A stretch of 64,000 nt of DNA from Ophiura sarsii (GCA_035610835.1 CM069458.1:29537449-29601448), one strand, 5' to 3'. Shown: positions 11,165 through 23,950, counted from the first letter of the stretch. Notes: generated by a model from the sequence alone, not told the origin. Program-made: numbers and translations.

Positions 11165-11480
11165 AATGAATGCAGACACTATATAGCAAATGACCGAGAG
11201 CCTCTATACAGTTTTGGGGCCGTTGTATTGTGAAAAACTATAGTGACACTTAAGTTATCCTCTGAAGTATTATGAGAGCTCGCATGACCATCTAATGTCT
11301 GATAACCAACGTGTATTGAACTCCTTCTTGAGGCCAATCATGTGCGCAACATTAGTTATATGTATGGCTTCAATTTAATAGCAATCTGCAGTTCCAGAAA
11401 TATTAATGTTCTTCACACATTTTCTCATTTGATGATAATGTTCTGCCTGCCTGCATAGTTTGTCTAGATGTATGTGTTTC
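11165..11480 (+). repeat. Dispersed repeat family, second copy
   Basis: Same order of motifs as 7050-7500; ctatagtgacacttaagtta begins near 11229. Confidence 0.55.
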
Positions 11481-11630
11481 CTTTATTTTTTGATTCTGAT
11501 TAAATGATCAGTCAAAAGGGAAGGTATCTCTAATGAGAACAATAATTGACAAAATATCAAGAACATTGAAGTCCTATGTAAATGCCGCAGGACTGCTATC
11601 CTTATGATGTAACTCACTCGCTTCGAAACC

Positions 11631-11870
11631 TTAATACTGTCCATCCCGCGGCAGTCGTTTGAAGACGACAGTTCCAAAATTACACAAAATGTTTCAAAAA
11701 TCTCAAAATCATTAAATTTCATCACCATATTTATATTTGGAATCACCATGAGAAATGCATTAAAATAAGTATTGGTTCCTTGAGATAGACTTTGACATTT
11801 GAGAAAGGTTCCGAGAAAGAAAAAAAGTTTTGTATAATGGTAAAACTTATAGCCGCGTGGAAAGTGTTAA
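11631..11870 (-). mobile_element. TTAA-type MITE, degenerate full-length copy
   Basis: The right end, agccgcgtggaaagtgttaa (11851-11870), is the reverse complement of the family terminus. The left end (ttaatactgtccatcccgcg) is eroded but is followed by cggcagtcg and an eroded form of the internal palindrome. Inner sequence (gagaaatgcatta, ggttccgagaaag, taaaacttatagccgcg) matches the reverse complement of 32113-32331. About 240 bp, no coding. Confidence 0.7.
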
Positions 11871-12059
11871 CAAATAAGTTAAAATGAAAAGGAAGTTTCC
11901 TTATTATGGGTACACACCCGACATCTGTCCAATTTGACAATTTGGAATAAACCACGTAAGCTGCCTTGCCGAAATCAAAAGTGCGTTATCGTGTCGGAAT
12001 ACCCTCTGTAAATGTAGACAAATATCCAACACTCCCAGCTATCAGATAAAATATACCTT

Positions 12060-12545
12060 TCGAACAATTTTCTTTCTTTCCTTTTTACTCATGCTCTATT
12101 TATCTTGTTTGTCTTTCTTTATTTGCTATTGTCTATGTCATCAACAGTCGGTTCCAATATATTCTGATAATAATCACGATTTACGGATAACATACGCGCA
12201 ATACCTGATTCCCATTTGATAACATTTGTCTAGCAGTTGCGTATCTTCTTCATTTTTCCTCACGCTCTGTTTATTTTTTTATTTTCGTCTAGATTTGTAT
12301 CGCTATTATCAAAACCATCAACAGTTTTCTGTTAAAACGCATCCCAGATACTTACGCGTAGCCATGAGCATTACATTGCAACCTGATTCCCTTTACTATT
12401 TGATAACGTAGTCGTTTATTCGCATTAAACATTCATGTTTGACTCTCTATGGCGTCATAGCCGGCTTTCAACATAGGGAAGGTAATACATCACTTGCAAA
12501 TGAGATGGCTGTATGAAACCATAGATCATATACGTGTCATTTTCT
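12060..12545 (+). repeat. Dispersed repeat family, copy 2 (pair of 3730-4060)
   Basis: Same motif order as the first copy, but part of the sequence (tttttcctcacgctctgttt to the catcaacag block) appears twice inside, near 12080 and 12255, so this copy is internally duplicated. Confidence 0.55.
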
Positions 12546-14999
12546 TGTTACTTTTGAGGGTGATCAAAGGTGTTTGTCATGTCTTGAAGAATTAAAAAGA
12601 GGATATTTTGAATTTATGAATGGCATATCGAGTTGTAAATTATAGTATTGCATTTACCGAATTTTAAACAGTAAATTAGTCTTAAATGTCGAAATTCATA
12701 ATGGGAGGTTAATAAAGATTGGTAAAAAAATAATTAGGTACTGATATTGTACGTTAGGTTTTTTTTAATTGTGTTGAATATTACATCTCATACATCTTAC
12801 ATTTTGGAAATTTGTGAAATATCTTGATATTTTTTTAAAAACTTGCTGAAAATGTACAACTATTTTCACAAAAATTTGGAGAGAAAAAAACCGCCCGACC
12901 GATCGACCGACCCCACCGCTCGCTCGTAGAACAGGGTCTCTTTCTCTCGTTGTTTTATCAATATTTTAAAATAAATAAAAACAATTGCAGGGCAAATAGG
13001 GTTCATAAAAATGTCAAGAATGAATTCACAAGTATTATTTAAACTGGCATGTAATAACAATAATCATGAAGCGCAGACACCAACACGACAAAACAATCAG
13101 AGACAAATATGCTATGAATTCATAGCTGAAAAATAGGGGCCCAAACCCCCGATGAAAGAGAGGAATGCAGTATTTCAAGTCCTTTGCGATGATAAAGGAA
13201 GATACCGTGCGTATGTACATATATTATCTCATTTTAACTGTTATGAGGCACCTATCTAGGATTTTGGGAATAAGAGACGCCAAAATGTTTATACAGAGAC
13301 AATCCTTGTTTTAAGGAGCTCCCTCAACGGTGTGCCTGATATAAAACCTGAACTTGCATGGATCTCAAGTTAATAAATCGTATACCATACTTCGTAGATC
13401 ATATCGTAGGTTTATTTCATTTTCACAATACTAGTAAATGGGGTTACAATCTACCTACCTAGCTAGCAATTTTAAATATTTGCCTTGAACCTCAAATCTT
13501 TCCCTAGATGTATTACACAAAAGACAACAGTAGACCTTCCTCAATTATAATGGGCGCCCGGTGACTATGAGCCCGACTGTGAGACATGTCTAGCAAGATT
13601 TCAACTTCAATTGACACCTGCAAAAACTGAAGGATCATGGGTAAAGTTTCCACACAAATAGTATGCGTCAACGTCAGGGTTGAATAGCGGGAGAATAGAT
13701 TCCATTTTGCTCTTGTTTAACAATCACGTGACCGAGAGTAAAGTTAAAATAACGGAGCAATACAATACAAATCATGTTCAATAGATGAATTACTTCGTTC
13801 ATGTTGTTAGTTGTCAAACTGTTGAAAGATGTCCGGCAAATGACACTGGTTGTGGAAAAGTGTCTTATTTTAAACACCGTTACAAAAATGTACTGCCTGC
13901 GACAGATCCAAGATGGCCGTCAATCGATAATGCCAGTCTGCAGTCTTTACGATTGAAAAATTAATGATTATAAAAGCCAATTCAACTCAATTGTAGTCGA
14001 ATAGTATCCTCTAGATTGATTAAACTAACAATGGACGGTAATGCCTATATTGACTACATGTTATAATAATGTGGTAAATCCCTCGCAAAAACAAATCCCC
14101 ACAGTTGTTACGATCAGCGGCAATTGCCTTAATGCAACACCGACACAAATGCTTTTCCAGGAAACACGAAACTTAGATTTACTAAGATTGCACATAATCT
14201 ATATTTTACTGAACTCTCAGATTGAAGATACTTTCTGTATTTTGAACGTGCCTATACAAATTGACAGACTATCTATGAAATCAAATAACATTCACTACTT
14301 TTGAATTTGGTTTCGGTCATAAATATGGAATTCTCGAATCCCTTTATTAGCCCCAACTTTAAACGCATACTGACTTCCATAATGTAAGAGTACAGAATAT
14401 GAGACTACATTCATGCCATGAAATGTTGCAATATGATGCTGACATTTCGGATGCCCTTTTGAAGCTTTAGAAATGCTGTCATCATGACAATATTTCATGA
14501 AATGCGTGCGTGCATTGAACCCTCTTCACATTTTCACACTGAGTTGACATCAACTATGTACCCGCCATTATTCATGTGTACATAATTGCCTTGCGTTGTA
14601 CATGTATTAAAGTCGTCTGGCCTCCTGAGTTTAGTAATCAATAAGCCCGCATTCTTCAGTCACAGACATAATAGAAAAAGAACATGCACTTCAGAGTGGC
14701 CGTAATGAAACGACACCTTGCGAACAGATTATTTTGTTCAACTCTCTGAAAGCGCTTGATATTTTATTTCCGTTACATGGTGCTACATAGGGAATGTCAG
14801 ATAAAATATAGTATGTTTCAACGCACGACAGAGATGTAAACGCCAACAAATTCAGTTATACGCACAAACAATTTAACAATGAGAGTGAAAGAGGTAGATA
14901 TGAAATACCTTAGAAGACTGTTGGAAGGACATGACGGTGGAATATAGAGGGATTGAATATATAGCAAGACACTCCGACGGGCATATGTATCAACATACA
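12546..14999. other. No gene recognised
   Basis: AT-rich. A small cgac-rich run (ccgaccgatcgaccgacc) lies near 12894. Frames of 60-90 codons on both strands show no domain, splice-site context or codon bias that would support a gene. Confidence 0.5.
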
Positions 15000-15430
15000 C
15001 AGAGAGACGGATGCACTATTCAAATAGCAGACAAACAGGCCTCTGCACTCAGCATGCTCAGGGTTGTTGTATAAAACTAAAGTGACACTTAAATTATTTT
15101 CTATGTTGTTATAGGCGCTGTCATGACTATCTCACGTCTGATAACCGCCGTTCATTGAACTCCTCCCACCTCTTCTCTCTCCCCATCTCTCTCTATCCCC
15201 TCTTTCTCTTTGTTTTTGATGCCAATCATATACGCACCATTAGTTAATAGTAAAATGGTATTGACTTCTTCAGACGTAGGGCCTCTACTTATTAACCAAC
15301 AAGCCCGTTAGCAATTTGCAGTTCCAGACATGTAAACTATTTGGTAACTTTATTCATATCAGACTCATTTATCCGGAATCATGAATTTTATTTACAATTT
15401 TTCACTTTCATAATGTCAGTAATAGACATT
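15000..15430 (+). repeat. Dispersed repeat family, third copy
   Basis: Matches 7050-7500 in motif order (ctaaagtgacacttaaatta near 15077, ccaatcatatacgc near 15223, cttcagacgt near 15269, a gcaatttgcagttccagac block near 15312), with a TCTC-rich insertion at 15166-15212. Confidence 0.55.
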
Positions 15431-15496
15431 TCAAAATAATTCCATTTAAAATTTGAATATAATTTTGCTCCGTTTAAAAAAAATCACTTTCTCAAA

Positions 15497-16030
15497 GGCC
15501 TTGTCACACCATGGCGTATGGCCAGAACGTATGCCGACGTATACAGAAAAATAGAACTGTATGAGGCCGGTGAGCCCGGTACCAGGCCGTTGAGAACCCG
15601 GTACAGACCCGGTGTAGAACGGTATGGTCCGAGGACACAATGAGGAGGTGCTATGCACCCGGTGAGAACGGTAAGCTACAAATGTATGAGGACGGTGAGC
15701 CCGGTACCCATCCGTGTGAGGACCCGGCATAGAACCGGTATATAATGGTATAGACCCGGTGACCACAACAACAAAATCAATGCGCCCGTTGACATTTTTT
15801 ACTAATTGTTTGGACCTACCACCTCCGCCCTGCGAACGGGAGCGAAACGGGTGCGCCGTCTTTATACCGTCCTCAAACCGGGCTCTCACCGTTCGCCGCC
15901 GCTTTTACTCACTCGGCAACGTGCTCAACGGACGGGAAACGGCCCAACGTGTGTCATCACCGTGTGCCGCCGTCTGCACCAATTTGTCACACGGTAAGGG
16001 GTCGGCCAGCTCACACGGATACACGTGACT
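15497..16030. mobile_element. CCGGT-rich element with a ggccttgtcacaccatggcg terminus
   Basis: A terminal stretch of about 50 bp at 15497-15545 (ggccttgtcacaccatggcg, then gaacgtatgccgacg) is nearly the same as the left end of the element at 20255. Unlike that element, the interior is packed with cccggt, accggt and gaacggt motifs. The part at about 15825-15930 is the reverse complement of 17571-17670. The last 43 bases (from 15983, ggtaaggggtcggccagctc) recur directly at 18037. Open frames here are by-products of GC-rich repeats. Confidence 0.6.
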
Positions 16031-16100
16031 AATACTAGGCATAGCACAATGCACACACACAGAGTCTGCCACTGGAAGCGTTACACCAGTGAACAACAAC

Positions 16101-16305
16101 ATGAAGAGATGTGTTGCAAAAGGGCCTACATCCACTTCTACCTGTTACTCATTGTGGCTTGTGTTGTTGGTGCCTCAATTGGCGTGCATGGATGCACTAA
16201 TCCAAGTCATACAGACAGCCATACAATAATTTGATTAATCAATAATGCAAAATGAGTAACATGTAGGGGTGGTCTGTAAGCCCTTATGCAAAAAAGCTCT
16301 TCATA
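16101..16305 (+). mobile_element. MITE, copy A (gttgcaaaagggcctaca family)
   Basis: The ends atgaagag...ttgcaaaagggcc and gcccttatgcaaaaaagctc...ttcat are inverted. The interior matches 56360-56632, including gcaaaatgagtaacatg and ggatgcactaatccaagtca. No coding. Confidence 0.75.
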
Positions 16306-17345
16306 TAATGTATGCAGCTCCACTTTGAAAAACACCCCTATATAGAATTGATTATCCACACATTGTGCACTCCCTATAGGGTAGTGAGCTTGCCATATAT
16401 GGTAGGCATGACCTTACACTATATAACCTTGATTCAGGTATAAATATTATCATCTGGTTTTTTAGTTAGGACTGATTTTACCAATTTTCGAAATTTGCTC
16501 TATTAAAACTTGTATATATTGGGCCGATTTAAACAAACCTAACCTGCGATATTGTACTAAACACTTCAGTCCACTTAGTGATATGATCAGATTTTGCATC
16601 ATTTGAGTGCACAATGTGAGTAAAAGACTGATAATTCAAATATGGGTATTTAAGAAATGGAAACGCTTGTAATATCTAAATGCAGCAATATTTGTCAATC
16701 AAATTGGGTATACATGTTATATATCTATTACCGATCACTCTTATGATGGGAACAATATTATCGGACATTGTTCATTTGCATATAAATGACTTGAATAGAT
16801 AATTAGCTAATTTGCATATTTAATGAGCTTATGAAACTAAATTATAGTTTAAAAGATTAGGTATCATACAGTTAGCTAGTATACCAAGTTTGATTGCAAT
16901 ACACCATTCACATCTGGATTTATAACATTTACGATATTAATTAGCTGGGCTTAGTCATTTTTTGATCATGTTGATTGCGGTCAGTGAAACTGGTCAAACT
17001 TAATGCAATATAATTTAACCTTATTTTTTTAATTTAACATAGTATATAGATATTCAATTGTTAAGAAATATGTATAAATGGTGTTTTGAATGTTAAATTA
17101 TTAACAAATTGAGCTCTCTAAATCTTGAAAATTCTATTCTTGGGCGTTGGGCATTGTTACTGTTTTTGGCAGGTTTTCGGCCATTTTCAAAACACCGTAA
17201 CACAAGAACGCATTGACCGATTGTCATAATTCTTTTTAGAAAATAAATCTTTCATTGCAATCTTTCATTTGACATCAATTTTGTACATGTCTCTATTATT
17301 TTAATTTGATGTGTGCTATGCCTGCAAATATGTACAGAGATTCCC
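16306..17345. other. AT-rich spacer without gene
   Basis: Nothing recognised apart from low-complexity AT-rich sequence. It separates two blocks of CCGGT repeats and may lie inside one larger composite element (15497-18070). Confidence 0.5.
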
Positions 17346-18020
17346 GGAATGTGAGTGAAGCGGCGAGCTTGAGCGCTCAGCTTATAAAGGGAGGTTTGAT
17401 GACGTTATCAAGGCGGTTCGGCCGGTACCCAGGCGTTCCGGCCGGTGAGGACCTGGTGAAGAGGTGGTATGAGCCCGGTTCCAGGCCGATGAGGACCCGG
17501 TAGAACGGTATTAACCCGGTGACAAAAAAAATCAATGCGTCCGTTGACGTTTTCGCTGATTGTTCACCGTGTTGAACTCCTGCCGTGTGAGTAAAAGCGG
17601 CGGCGAACGGTGAGAGCCCGGTATAAGGACGGCGTACCCGTTTCGCGCCCATTCGCAGGTCGGCGGTGGACGTCGACCATATGGGTTGCGAACGGACGCA
17701 TGCCGCCTGACTTATAAACAAATACAGAGACGTAGATGTTGCTCTTACGAAGTCCGGAATAGAGTGAAGCGGCGAGCTTGAGCGCTCGGCTTATAAAGGG
17801 CGGTTTGATGACATCATCAGGTTCGGGCGGTACCCAGGCGTTCCGGCCGGTGAGGAGGTGGTATGCACCCGGTGAGGACACCGTGAGAACGGTAAGCTAG
17901 AGCTGTATGTGAGACCGGTACCATGCCGTTGAGGACCCAGTATAGAACGGTATGGATCCGGTGACCAAAAAAAGCTCAACGCGGCCGTTGACATTTTTTT
18001 GCTGATTGTTCACCGTGTTG
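17346..18020. repeat. CCGGT-rich repeat, two tandem units
   Basis: Unit 1 (17346-17577) and unit 2 (17756-18019) share, in order: gtgaagcggcgagcttgagc, gcttataaaggg, ggtttgatgac, ggtacccaggcgttccggcc, several ccggt motifs, and a tail of ccgttgac, gctgattgttcaccgtgttg. The segment between them (17578-17755) is inverted relative to 15825-15930. GC content is far above the surroundings. Non-coding despite long minus-strand frames. Confidence 0.7.
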
Positions 18021-18099
18021 GACTCTGTTGTTTTTCTATAAGACGGTAAGGGGCCGCCCAGCTCACACAGATACATGTGACTACACCATCAACATGCCG

Positions 18100-18313
18100 G
18101 ACTAACCCTACGTTAGTAAAGCTAGCTTGACTAACCTTACGTTAGTCAGAATGGACACCATCTGGATTTACTTTAAAGCTAGTCGAGCGACAAGTCTAAA
18201 CTAGTCCAGCTTAGGACGGACTAATAACAAGCTAGTCGAGCTTAAAGCTAGTCCAGCAGTGCTAGTCAAAATGGACATCATCTGGACTAGCTTTAAGTTA
18301 GTCAGGCGACCTG
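18100..18313. repeat. Dyad-rich CTAGTC / GTTAGTC array
   Basis: Short palindromes such as gactaaccttacgttagtc recur at about 30-bp spacing at the left, then gctagtcgagc and gctagtccagc copies. A phrase of about 45 bp starting atggacaccatctgga (near 18149) is repeated near 18270. It abuts the CCGGT block on the left and the LINE fragment on the right. Confidence 0.65.
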
Positions 18314-18322
18314 TTTAGATTG

Positions 18323-18562
18323 TCAGTGAATAACAGCGTCTTTCTTCTTATCCAGTGCGCAAAACAGATGATTTTGAAGGCGCAGAAGAGCTGTTTCTGT
18401 GCTGCAGTTGGGTCGGTAGGCAGACTGGTGGGGTGCATACATTTTGTTCGCACCGGGGTGTTCCTGTAGTTGATTGCATACTACGCGTTCATTCAGCTTG
18501 GAGATGAAACTAAGATTAGATACAGGCCTGTAGTTGGATAGCACCTCAGGATCACAACGCAT
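18323..18562 (-). pseudogene. Non-LTR retrotransposon reverse transcriptase fragment (CR1/L2-like)
   Basis: A 79-codon minus-strand frame carries the N-terminal part of a LINE reverse transcriptase: N-Y-R-P-V-S-N-L near residues 10-17 (finger region) and H-Q-S-A-Y-R-P near 45-51 with S-T-E-T-A-L following. These are typical of CR1, L2 and related clades. It stops just before the block with the first catalytic aspartate, so it cannot be active. Neither endonuclease nor the YADD region is seen nearby, so this is a short dead relic. Confidence 0.85.
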
Positions 18563-18574
18563 GTCACCCAGTTT

Positions 18575-20240
18575 GTGTTATCCAACTACAGAAAGTTCTC
18601 TATAATCAGTTTACTATTAATATACTTAATGTACCTTTAGATATTCAACACTCACAACGATCAAATAAACTAAAGTAACGGTTCGCTATATTTCCAACTT
18701 AGTGGTAATAATTATCTCTCATCAGTATTTTCCGTTTTCCCTTTCACCTGTCATGCATAGTTGACCAAAATAGATGTTGGTAGAGTTACATAGTCTAGAC
18801 ACAACAAGGACACTTAGTATATAGTGACCATAAAGTGACACCACTAATTATTGATCTTTTAGTCTAGTCTAGTTTAGCTAGTTTTATAAGGTATAATCTG
18901 CCTTCAATCTGCCTTTAAAACTGAAGTAAAATGAATTAATTAGTTTCCACTATTTGCCTCAGGTCTGCCTCTAAACTAAAACTGGGAGCAATACAAGACC
19001 AAATCTGTTACACGTGGATGACCAAAAGGACCATGTAGACATGATTGACTTTGAAATGCTGGAAAGAAGTAGAAAGATGTTCGCATGTTATGTCAATATG
19101 GACATAACGCAGACAAGGCCAGAAGGAAGCAGATATATCCGACCATGGAGTTTATCTCTGACTTTCAATGTAGCTCCAATAGCACAGAAGAATGTTCTTT
19201 AAGCATGGTGCACGTAGACAGATTGTTCATGGTGATGAAATTATCATTTAGGTGTATGTCGGGGGGTGGGGGCAGTCCCGTATGCTAGGGCACGCATATG
19301 AAAATTACTCACCACTTTTCTTTGTAGATTGAAACACTCTCACCCAATGACCCCATGTTTTTCTGTTCACATATAAACATGATAAACATCTCCTCTTAGA
19401 TAATCTTGAATATACTTTTCATCCAAAGACCCCTTTCGGGGTTTTGTCAACCTCTCACCAAACGACCCTTATTTTATGGTCGTTGTCTTTCACCCTGTAT
19501 CACAGGGTTCGAAAGTCCCAGCGAACGTCCAGCCTTTAACACATATATATGTCATACATGAGTGCCCTCCCCCCCCCCCCCCCCCCGAGTGTATACAGTA
19601 ATGTTAGTTGTTATCTTATGTATATTTTTTACGAGGATGGCATTTGCCTAAACGCAACTGGTGTTAACACCGTGAAAGCATTTCAAGACTGAAGTTGATT
19701 CTTGACTAAACACACAACTTAATTTATGACATTAAAAACACTGTAGAACGTAGCAACGCAGTAACCTTGGTGCATAAAGATATTTCCCGTAATTGAATGT
19801 GCCGGGAGAAACTGACTGACGATAGAAGGAATCACGTAGCTTTCAACAGTTTAATGTTTTATCAGTCTGATAGGAGAAATATATGTTCAAAGCTTTAAAT
19901 TTAATAAATATTGAAAAGAAAAGACTTACCATCGGAGTAATAGAACAAATTGAGTGCGACGGATTAAAAATGTTGTTTAAAAAAAAATCATCTGTCATTA
20001 TGACAATATTTCATGAATTACGTGCATTAAACTCTGTTGCTTCACATCTGACATGACATAAATTATGTTCCCGCCATTATATGTGTGTTTAGTATTGCAA
20101 TACGAATTGTTGATTTTATGTATGCTTAAAATGTTGAGCGTGTATATCATGCGTTGTGATCAATGCGCCTTGTATACGTTGAGCATCAATGTGCCTTGTA
20201 TACGTTGAGCATTCGCCGTATGGACGTTTCGCACGTTGGG
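18575..20240. other. No gene; simple repeats
   Basis: AT-rich with a C run at 19567-19586. The frame at 19014-19202 shows no domain. Nothing else supported. Confidence 0.5.
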
Positions 20241-20254
20241 TGTAGATTTCTTCT

Positions 20255-21393
20255 TAATGGCCATGTCACACCATATCTTATGGCCTGAACGTATGCCGAC
20301 GTGTATAAAAAAAATAGCTCGAAAATTCTCCGAGTCCGAGATCGTCCAACTTCCCAACGAATTGCGTAGGAAAAGTCGACATCGGTGTTGGAATGGACGT
20401 ATCCATAGCGTATCCATAGCGTATTGAACATATACATAGCGTATGACTAACGTATTGATAGCGTATCACTAACTCATAACAAACTTATCACAGCGTATCA
20501 CAGCGTATGCGACCAACGTATGCTTAACGTATTCGTAGCGTATGTCTGCCGTGTTCGACCGTATCCTCAGCGTATCCTCGGCGTACAACGAACACGTGAC
20601 CTATGCCGCTTAGAAATTGAGTTTCGTACACGGCGGGACAAGTGTTGCCAGTTCAAGTAAACGCGGCCTAAATGATAACTATTAAAATATCTAGAAGGAT
20701 AAATTATTAAAGTATGGTAACCAACAGGTCCTACAACAACCTATAACTATGTACCTCTAATCTAACGTATGTCAGCGTATGTCAACGTATGTCTAACGTA
20801 TGTCAGCATATGTCAACGTATGTCTTACGTACTACGAACTTATCGGGAACTTATGCAGAATGTATTAAGCACACGTTGCGTATGCCGAGAAATTTTTAAT
20901 ATGCTCAATAATTTTTCGCGGGCTCGACGTGTTCCAATTTTTTACAGCGTATCACAGCGTGCTCTTAACGTAAACGACGTATCCCCAACTTACCCCTTAC
21001 TTGTATCAGCGTACACCAACGTACACCAACGTATTTTCGATATTTCGCATACGTTGGCATACGTTCAGGCGATACGCCATGGTGTGACAGGCTCATAAGC
21101 GCCGTATATGGTCGAACAGCTGGCGATAAGCAACCTACACCTAGCGTTTGAAACGTTCACGCAGCTAATGCTCAACGTATAGGCCTATATGGCGTTTTGA
21201 TCACTACATTGTCACCCGCTCAAAATTGTGAACATGCGCAAATTTGTTTATAAACCCCAGCGTACCTCTGCGAACCCCTAACGAATACAACGTATGCCAA
21301 AATGTCGCAAACGAATGACAACTTACACCCACATTTCCAAAACGTCGGGCACACACACGTTAGCTCTATACGCAACAGTGTGACAGGGCCTTT
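20255..21393. mobile_element. CGTAT-rich inverted-repeat element
   Basis: Left end at 20255-20305 (ggccatgtcacaccatatct, then gaacgtatgccgacg). An inverted counterpart lies at about 21045-21095 (catacgttggcatacgttca, then gccatggtgtgacagg) and a second, outer end at about 21372-21393 (gtgtgacagggcctttaa). The interior holds dozens of agcgtat, aacgtat and cgtacacca motifs at roughly 10-11 bp spacing, for example 20396-20580 and 20763-20835. No transposase frame was seen. Possibly a nested pair or an element with duplicated ends. Confidence 0.65.
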
Positions 21394-22793
21394 AAACTCA
21401 AGGCTTACGCGGGGTAGTCAAATACAAGACATATATATATTCAAACAGCAATTTTGAATAGATATTGACAAACAAACGAACAAATTGAGTGATTGACGCA
21501 TTAAGAATAGTGCTTTTTGCTTGCAGCCATTTGTGTTGCTTTTTTTTCTCCTTAAGACAAGGAATGTCATTGATGTGTATTCGCAGGGTAGTCAGATAAA
21601 AGGAAGGTATGTAAATATGTTCTTTTTGTTGAAGAATGAGAATATGAGTGATTTACGGATTAACGGTTTGGCAGGATTAATTCGGCATTATTCCCAGGGA
21701 TAGACCAAAATGTGTTAATCTGTTCCAATTAGGCAATCCATTAGATTCGGTTAAGGTTTGATCATTTTGCTTTCCGGATAAGTTTCCATTAGAAGTCAGG
21801 TATAATTTGTATCCAAATGTGTGCTTATTCGATTGATACACCCTATCATAGAAGTAAAGTGGCCCTAAAACCTGTTTTTAAAGATAGATATAGATAGATA
21901 TTTCATAATAAATCTCCAGACGTTTTGGAAAAGTGTCCTGTTTTGCCAAAATCTCAATTTAGTAGTTGTGATTAGTAGTTATGAGGTGAAAGGAACTTTA
22001 GACATGGTAGATATGTTTCATACCGTTAAATTTCGAGTTAAACATACACCCCTATCCAAAAACGAGATTCACCCACGGCTTTTTAGAGAACCATGAGATT
22101 GTTGACTCCATATTTACATTTAGTTGTTGGAATTTTGTTGACATGATGACATGCAGAGTGCATTCGTGGTCACTGATATTTATGGACGAATTTACTGATG
22201 TTTTAAAAATAGAGCCATGGCAAGCTCTTTCTATTAAGAAGCGTATTTTAATAATACAACACGTTTTATTCTTAGCTTGAGTCAGGTCATTATGCCTCTT
22301 CAAAGAATAGGCCTATATCTGCGTTGTCAGCACTTATCCTTAAGTAACCGTTCCCAGAATAGCCTAGTGTTATTTTGTTAAAGAAAATAGCTGCGTTTTC
22401 AAACATCTTTAAGTCAATTATCCACCGTTACATTGTTAATGAAAAATAACACTAGCGTTAATATCAACAAGTACACGTATCTATGAATAACTTTAACCCG
22501 TAATCCTTACTGACATTTGCGAAGTTATAAGCATTTTAAAACAATCAAACAAGCAATATATTAATTTTTAAAGATATTTCATTCAAGACAATAAATGTGG
22601 TTGTTGTTTACATAGACCTAGAAATAAAAGGTAATATATACTATAATACCCATTATAAATCAATAGAAATGAATTATTTACATAACTTGATATTTTATTT
22701 TGATACCTGGGAATTCATAATTTTCAGTTTATCAACCACACTTATTCAATCAAAACTAGGATATGGCCTTGGATAGTGGTTTGACACTAGATG
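21394..22793. other. No gene recognised
   Basis: AT-rich. A short tandem (agatagatatagatagatat) lies at about 21880. Frames at 21521-21703 and 22052-22303 lack recognisable features. Confidence 0.5.
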
Positions 22794-23001
22794 GTTAAGG
22801 GATGGCATCCAGATTCGTACGGATTGAAACCGTAGATAGGAGAGAAAAACGCACTGGCTGTCCGTTCACGGGAGTTGTTCAATGCGTTCGCTAAGCAACC
22901 GCGTTCCATTTATCTACACAAAACTGTCCGTTTATCCTAGTGCGTTTACCCGCTCCGATCTACGGTTTTCAATCCGTACGAATCTGGATGCCATCCCTAA
23001 C
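22794..23001. mobile_element. Small foldback / MITE-like hairpin
   Basis: The arm 22800-22838 (gatggcatccagattcgtac, then ggattgaaaccgtagat) is the near-perfect reverse complement of 22956-22996. Weaker pairing continues inward (aacgcact and ctgtccgtt recur inverted). About 208 bp, non-coding. Confidence 0.75.
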
Positions 23002-23873
23002 ACGAGCATGATCAGATGACATCTGTCGGTCACAATTGCACTAAATTACATACTCGGGCGCCGGTAGGTATGGAAACCCCACTTGATGCGTGGCTGCTAC
23101 AATTCATACGCATGACCAGCAATTTACAGGTCAGTTTAGCCTAATACTTTTTGTTTATCTCTAAGATTTTATTAAACTTGTTGAAAACTAGTTTTGACAA
23201 TTTCTACTACATGCGCTTAAATCACGAGCCAGATCCCTGCGTCTCGGTTCGTGGAATACTATTTTGTCACCATTGAATTAGTGTCTACCTATCGGATGGA
23301 TGTGGTTGTTTATAATTATGCAATTCTTTGTCGTAGCCTCTTTTTCCCTATGATAATAAAATGAGGTTGTGTTACAATGATAACTGAATGTGGTACGTGA
23401 TGCTTACATGATGATTATAAGATATGCCCTGACCGTGTGATGTCTATGAAGCATACATGTGATGCTGAATGAATGGATATACGGTACGTCTCTCGTTAAA
23501 ATTTGAAAATTCGAGTAAATTAGTGACGTTACTTGAATGTAATGCATCCTTTCTTACATAGCCAAAACTATGAATGGCTTATAATGTTCTTAATTTTAAT
23601 AAGAATGAAATTATTCCAAATTTTTGTTGGCGGGATATTCAAATGTGCAAATGAAATGTGTGCAATTTCAAATGAAAATCAGTATGCTCGTGGATAAGCA
23701 AGTCAATTGGGTTGTGGAGAAAAAAAGGTTCATCAAAGACCGACAAAAAATGCGATTGACTTCATTTTTTCACATAAAGTTAAGAACAAATACATCATTC
23801 TTGCAACGTTTAAAAACAATTCAAACTTCAACTTGATTTTTAAAACAAGATGGCTTTTCTCCACTATTGCAGT

Positions 23874-23950
23874 ATTTTGATTCACCCTGTATATATTATA
23901 TATATATATAGACTTTTTGACTCCCCCTGTATATATTATATATATATAGA
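23874..23950. repeat. Short tandem duplication with TA runs
   Basis: The phrase ttgattcaccctgtatatat plus a TA run is repeated as ttgactccccctgtatatat about 43 bp later. Confidence 0.6.

Noticed and set aside
15446..15889. A 147-codon minus-strand frame and others in the CCGGT blocks
   Set aside because: Produced by reading GC-rich repeats; peptides are repetitive and the frames break in other copies.
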